A stretch of 64,000 bases of DNA from NCBI GenBank assembly GCA_002339325.1, contig DDKK01000031.1, positions 28,648-92,647 on the forward strand, given 5' to 3'. Positions within the stretch are counted from its first letter, which is position 1. Each line of letters opens with the position of its first letter. Of this stretch, positions 62,504 through 64,000 are shown in pieces. Source of the stretch: Nitrospiraceae bacterium UBA2600. Lineage in GTDB: Bacteria > Nitrospirota > Thermodesulfovibrionia > Thermodesulfovibrionales > Thermodesulfovibrionaceae. The translations under genes were made by a program, and so were the position numbers. The notes under the pieces are model-generated. The model ran no database searches. It was not told where the DNA came from and saw only the letters and a program-made list of their open reading frames with translations.

Positions 62504-63886
62504 CTATTTCCCTATGCAAAATTCACTGAAAATGAGATTTAAAATATCTTCAGTGGTTATTACGCCTACAATCTGACCTAAAAAACTGAGCCCCTCTCTG
62601 AGAAACATGGCTGTAATCTCAAGGGGCTCATTTTTTCCAAAACTATCAAGAGCATTGTTCATTGATGACTTGGCACTTTCAAGAGCAATCTTATGGCGTA
62701 GTTTGGTAACTATTAAACCCTCCTGTCTGTATCTACCGAGCACTGATAAATTAAAAATCGTCTCTTTCAACTTTTCTATACCCTCACCTTTCAAGGCTGC
62801 AATTTCTACAGTAGGTTTGTTTTTTAACTGTTGTGGTATATGGAAATTATCCCTTTTAATGTCACTTTTGTTTAAAACAACTATAGTCTTTTTATCCTTT
62901 GCTCTATCGATTATTTCCATATCCAAAGAATTTATCTTTTCACTCATGTCAAGCATTAGCAGAACTAACTCTGCTTCTTCTAAGGCTTTCAGAGTTCTTC
63001 TAATGCCCTCGTTTTCAACAAGGTCATGGGACTTTCTTATGCCTGCCGTATCAATTATTTTAACAGGCAACCCTTTTATGTTTATGTATTCCTCAATTAT
63101 ATCCCTCGTTGTGCCCGGGATTTCCGTTACTATTGCTCTTTCCTTCATTAAGAGTGCATTTAGAAGAGATGACTTCCCCACATTGGGCTTGCCTACAATG
63201 GCAACTCTCAGTCCTTCCCTGTAAATTTTGCCTTCTTCATATCCTTCAATTAATTTATCGATTTCATCTCGGACTTTAATTATTTCCTTTTTTATTTCTG
63301 CTTCTGTTAAACCGTCTATTTCCTCTTCGGGAAAATCAATATAAGCCTCTACATGGGCACAAACTCTCGTTAAAATATCTCTTAATTCATTAATCTTAAT
63401 AGACAGCTTGCCATCAAGATGTTCCAAAGCGATTTTACGGGCATCATCAGTTTTAGCCCTTATTAAATCAATCACCGATTCTGCCTGACTGAGGTCAATT
63501 CTTCCCCTTAAGAATGCCCTTTTTGTAAACTCACCAGGTTCAGCTACTCTCGCACCTTGCCTGATTAACAGATTTAAAATCTTGTTTAAAATTATGAAAC
63601 CGCCGTGACAGTTTATCTCGACTACATCCTCTCTTGTGTATGTTTTAGGAGCACGCATTACGGAGACTAAAACTTCGTCAATTTTTTCACCTGACTCGGG
63701 GTCAATAATATAGCCATAGTGTATTGTATGGGACTTTACAGTTGAGAGATTAACACCTTTAGAGGAAAAAAATATCCTCGAAGATATAGCTACTGCCTCG
63801 GGGCCACTTATTCTGACTATTCCTATGCCGCCCTCGCCTATGGGAGTGCTAATAGCAGCAATAGTGTCAAATTCTGAAAAAATCAC
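62504..63886 (-). CDS. mnmE: tRNA modification GTPase MnmE
   Basis: MnmE with MnmG modifies U34 of certain tRNAs. The 460-aa protein has the N-terminal folate-binding domain, a G domain within the helical domain (GKPNVGKSS, DTAGIR, NKSD) and the C-terminal CIGK motif. The start is GTG at 63886, overlapping the yidC stop (GTGA). yidC-mnmE is a common neighbour pair. Confidence 0.96.
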   Translation of the reverse strand: MIFSEFDTIAAISTPIGEGGIGIVRISGPEAVAISSRIFFSSKGVNLSTVKSHTIHYGYIIDPESGEKIDEVLVSVMRAPKTYTREDVVEINCHGGFIILNKILNLLIRQGARVAEPGEFTKRAFLRGRIDLSQAESVIDLIRAKTDDARKIALEHLDGKLSIKINELRDILTRVCAHVEAYIDFPEEEIDGLTEAEIKKEIIKVRDEIDKLIEGYEEGKIYREGLRVAIVGKPNVGKSSLLNALLMKERAIVTEIPGTTRDIIEEYINIKGLPVKIIDTAGIRKSHDLVENEGIRRTLKALEEAELVLLMLDMSEKINSLDMEIIDRAKDKKTIVVLNKSDIKRDNFHIPQQLKNKPTVEIAALKGEGIEKLKETIFNLSVLGRYRQEGLIVTKLRHKIALESAKSSMNNALDSFGKNEPLEITAMFLREGLSFLGQIVGVITTEDILNLIFSEFCIGK

Positions 63887-64000
63887 GCACGCTTTTTAAT
63901 TTTCTGATTAATGTAAAACTGCTGAGCTATTCCAAATATATTATTAACAAGCCAGTAAAGAACCAATCCTGAGGGAAATGTTAGGAAAAGAAAAGTGAAA
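63883..64000 (-). CDS. yidC: Membrane protein insertase YidC, C-terminal end only
   Basis: The last 38 codons are inside the window; the rest lies beyond the right edge. The sequence FPSGLVLYWLVNNIFGIAQQ is the final transmembrane segment of YidC/Oxa1, followed by a short basic tail (KIKKRA). The stop TGA overlaps the mnmE start. Confidence 0.92.
   Translation of the reverse strand, partial: FTFLFLTFPSGLVLYWLVNNIFGIAQQFYINQKIKKRA

Overview
The window is about 64 kb of tightly packed, AT-rich bacterial chromosome from a Gram-negative, flagellated anaerobe. LPS genes (lpxD, lpxA, lpxI), bamA and skp show an outer membrane. Two sets of flagellar stator genes and a chemoreceptor show motility. 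Two [FeFe] hydrogenases with all three maturases, FeoAB iron uptake, a lactate permease and many radical SAM enzymes point to an anaerobic, H2-metabolising life. The gene content and codon style suggest a Thermodesulfovibrio-like member of the Nitrospirota. That placement is recognition from memory, not a search result. No rRNA, CRISPR array, insertion sequence or prophage is visible.

Layout. 1-1856 (minus): trmD (cut by the window edge), khpA, rpsP, miaA. 1960-5575 (plus): motA-motB-PilZ-motA-motB. 5579-6918 (minus): htpX-purE. 7119-9259 (plus): feoAB. 9271-11236 (minus): a radical SAM DNA-modification/repair-type pair. 11324-17187: tilS, a PDZ protein that looks like an HtrA pseudoprotease, hemW on the opposite strand, a SPASM-type radical SAM protein and a MltD-like transglycosylase. 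17198-20772 (minus): a response regulator-isochorismatase-PHP-TPR operon, tRNA-Leu and an HD-GYP regulator. 20793-22475 (plus): dtd and cca. 22530-26630 (minus): flavin reductase, aroC, slt, a ZapB-like gene and zapA. 26705-34447: ftsH-folP, argS (minus), a ROK kinase, lepA and lepB. ribE follows, then a very AT-rich orphan membrane gene with a Nudix-like domain (35116-36342). 36417-43268 is the envelope operon bamA-skp-lpxD-fabZ-lpxA-lpxI-membrane protein. 43138-45200 (minus): nth, DUF3842, cooT and a lipoate ligase-like gene. 45465-47177 is a chemoreceptor and 47220-47861 a peroxiredoxin.

The centrepiece is the 10.5-kb operon at 48258-58792. It has a strong promoter (TTGACA, 17 bp, TGcTATCTT) and a leader holding two copies of a structured motif. 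It encodes an MvhD/NuoF-type iron-sulfur fusion, a cytoplasmic-type HydA1, a second HydA2 with a separate Tat-signal HydB, an unknown 93-aa protein, a TM1266-like regulator, an aspartase-like enzyme, HydG, an unknown 125-aa protein carrying an in-frame repeat array, HydF and HydE. The cell thus seems to make one hydrogenase that hands electrons to an MvhD adaptor with no NAD-binding subunit nearby, and another that is exported to the periplasm, from one transcription unit with its own maturation factors. Downstream are a lactate permease, an AEC carrier with an apparent frameshift, a PpiC-type lipoprotein, mnmE and the end of yidC.

Two genome-style traits recur. Many first genes have a -10 box only 6-11 nt before the start codon and no Shine-Dalgarno, which suggests leaderless transcripts. 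Convergent genes usually abut or overlap, with almost no classical terminators.
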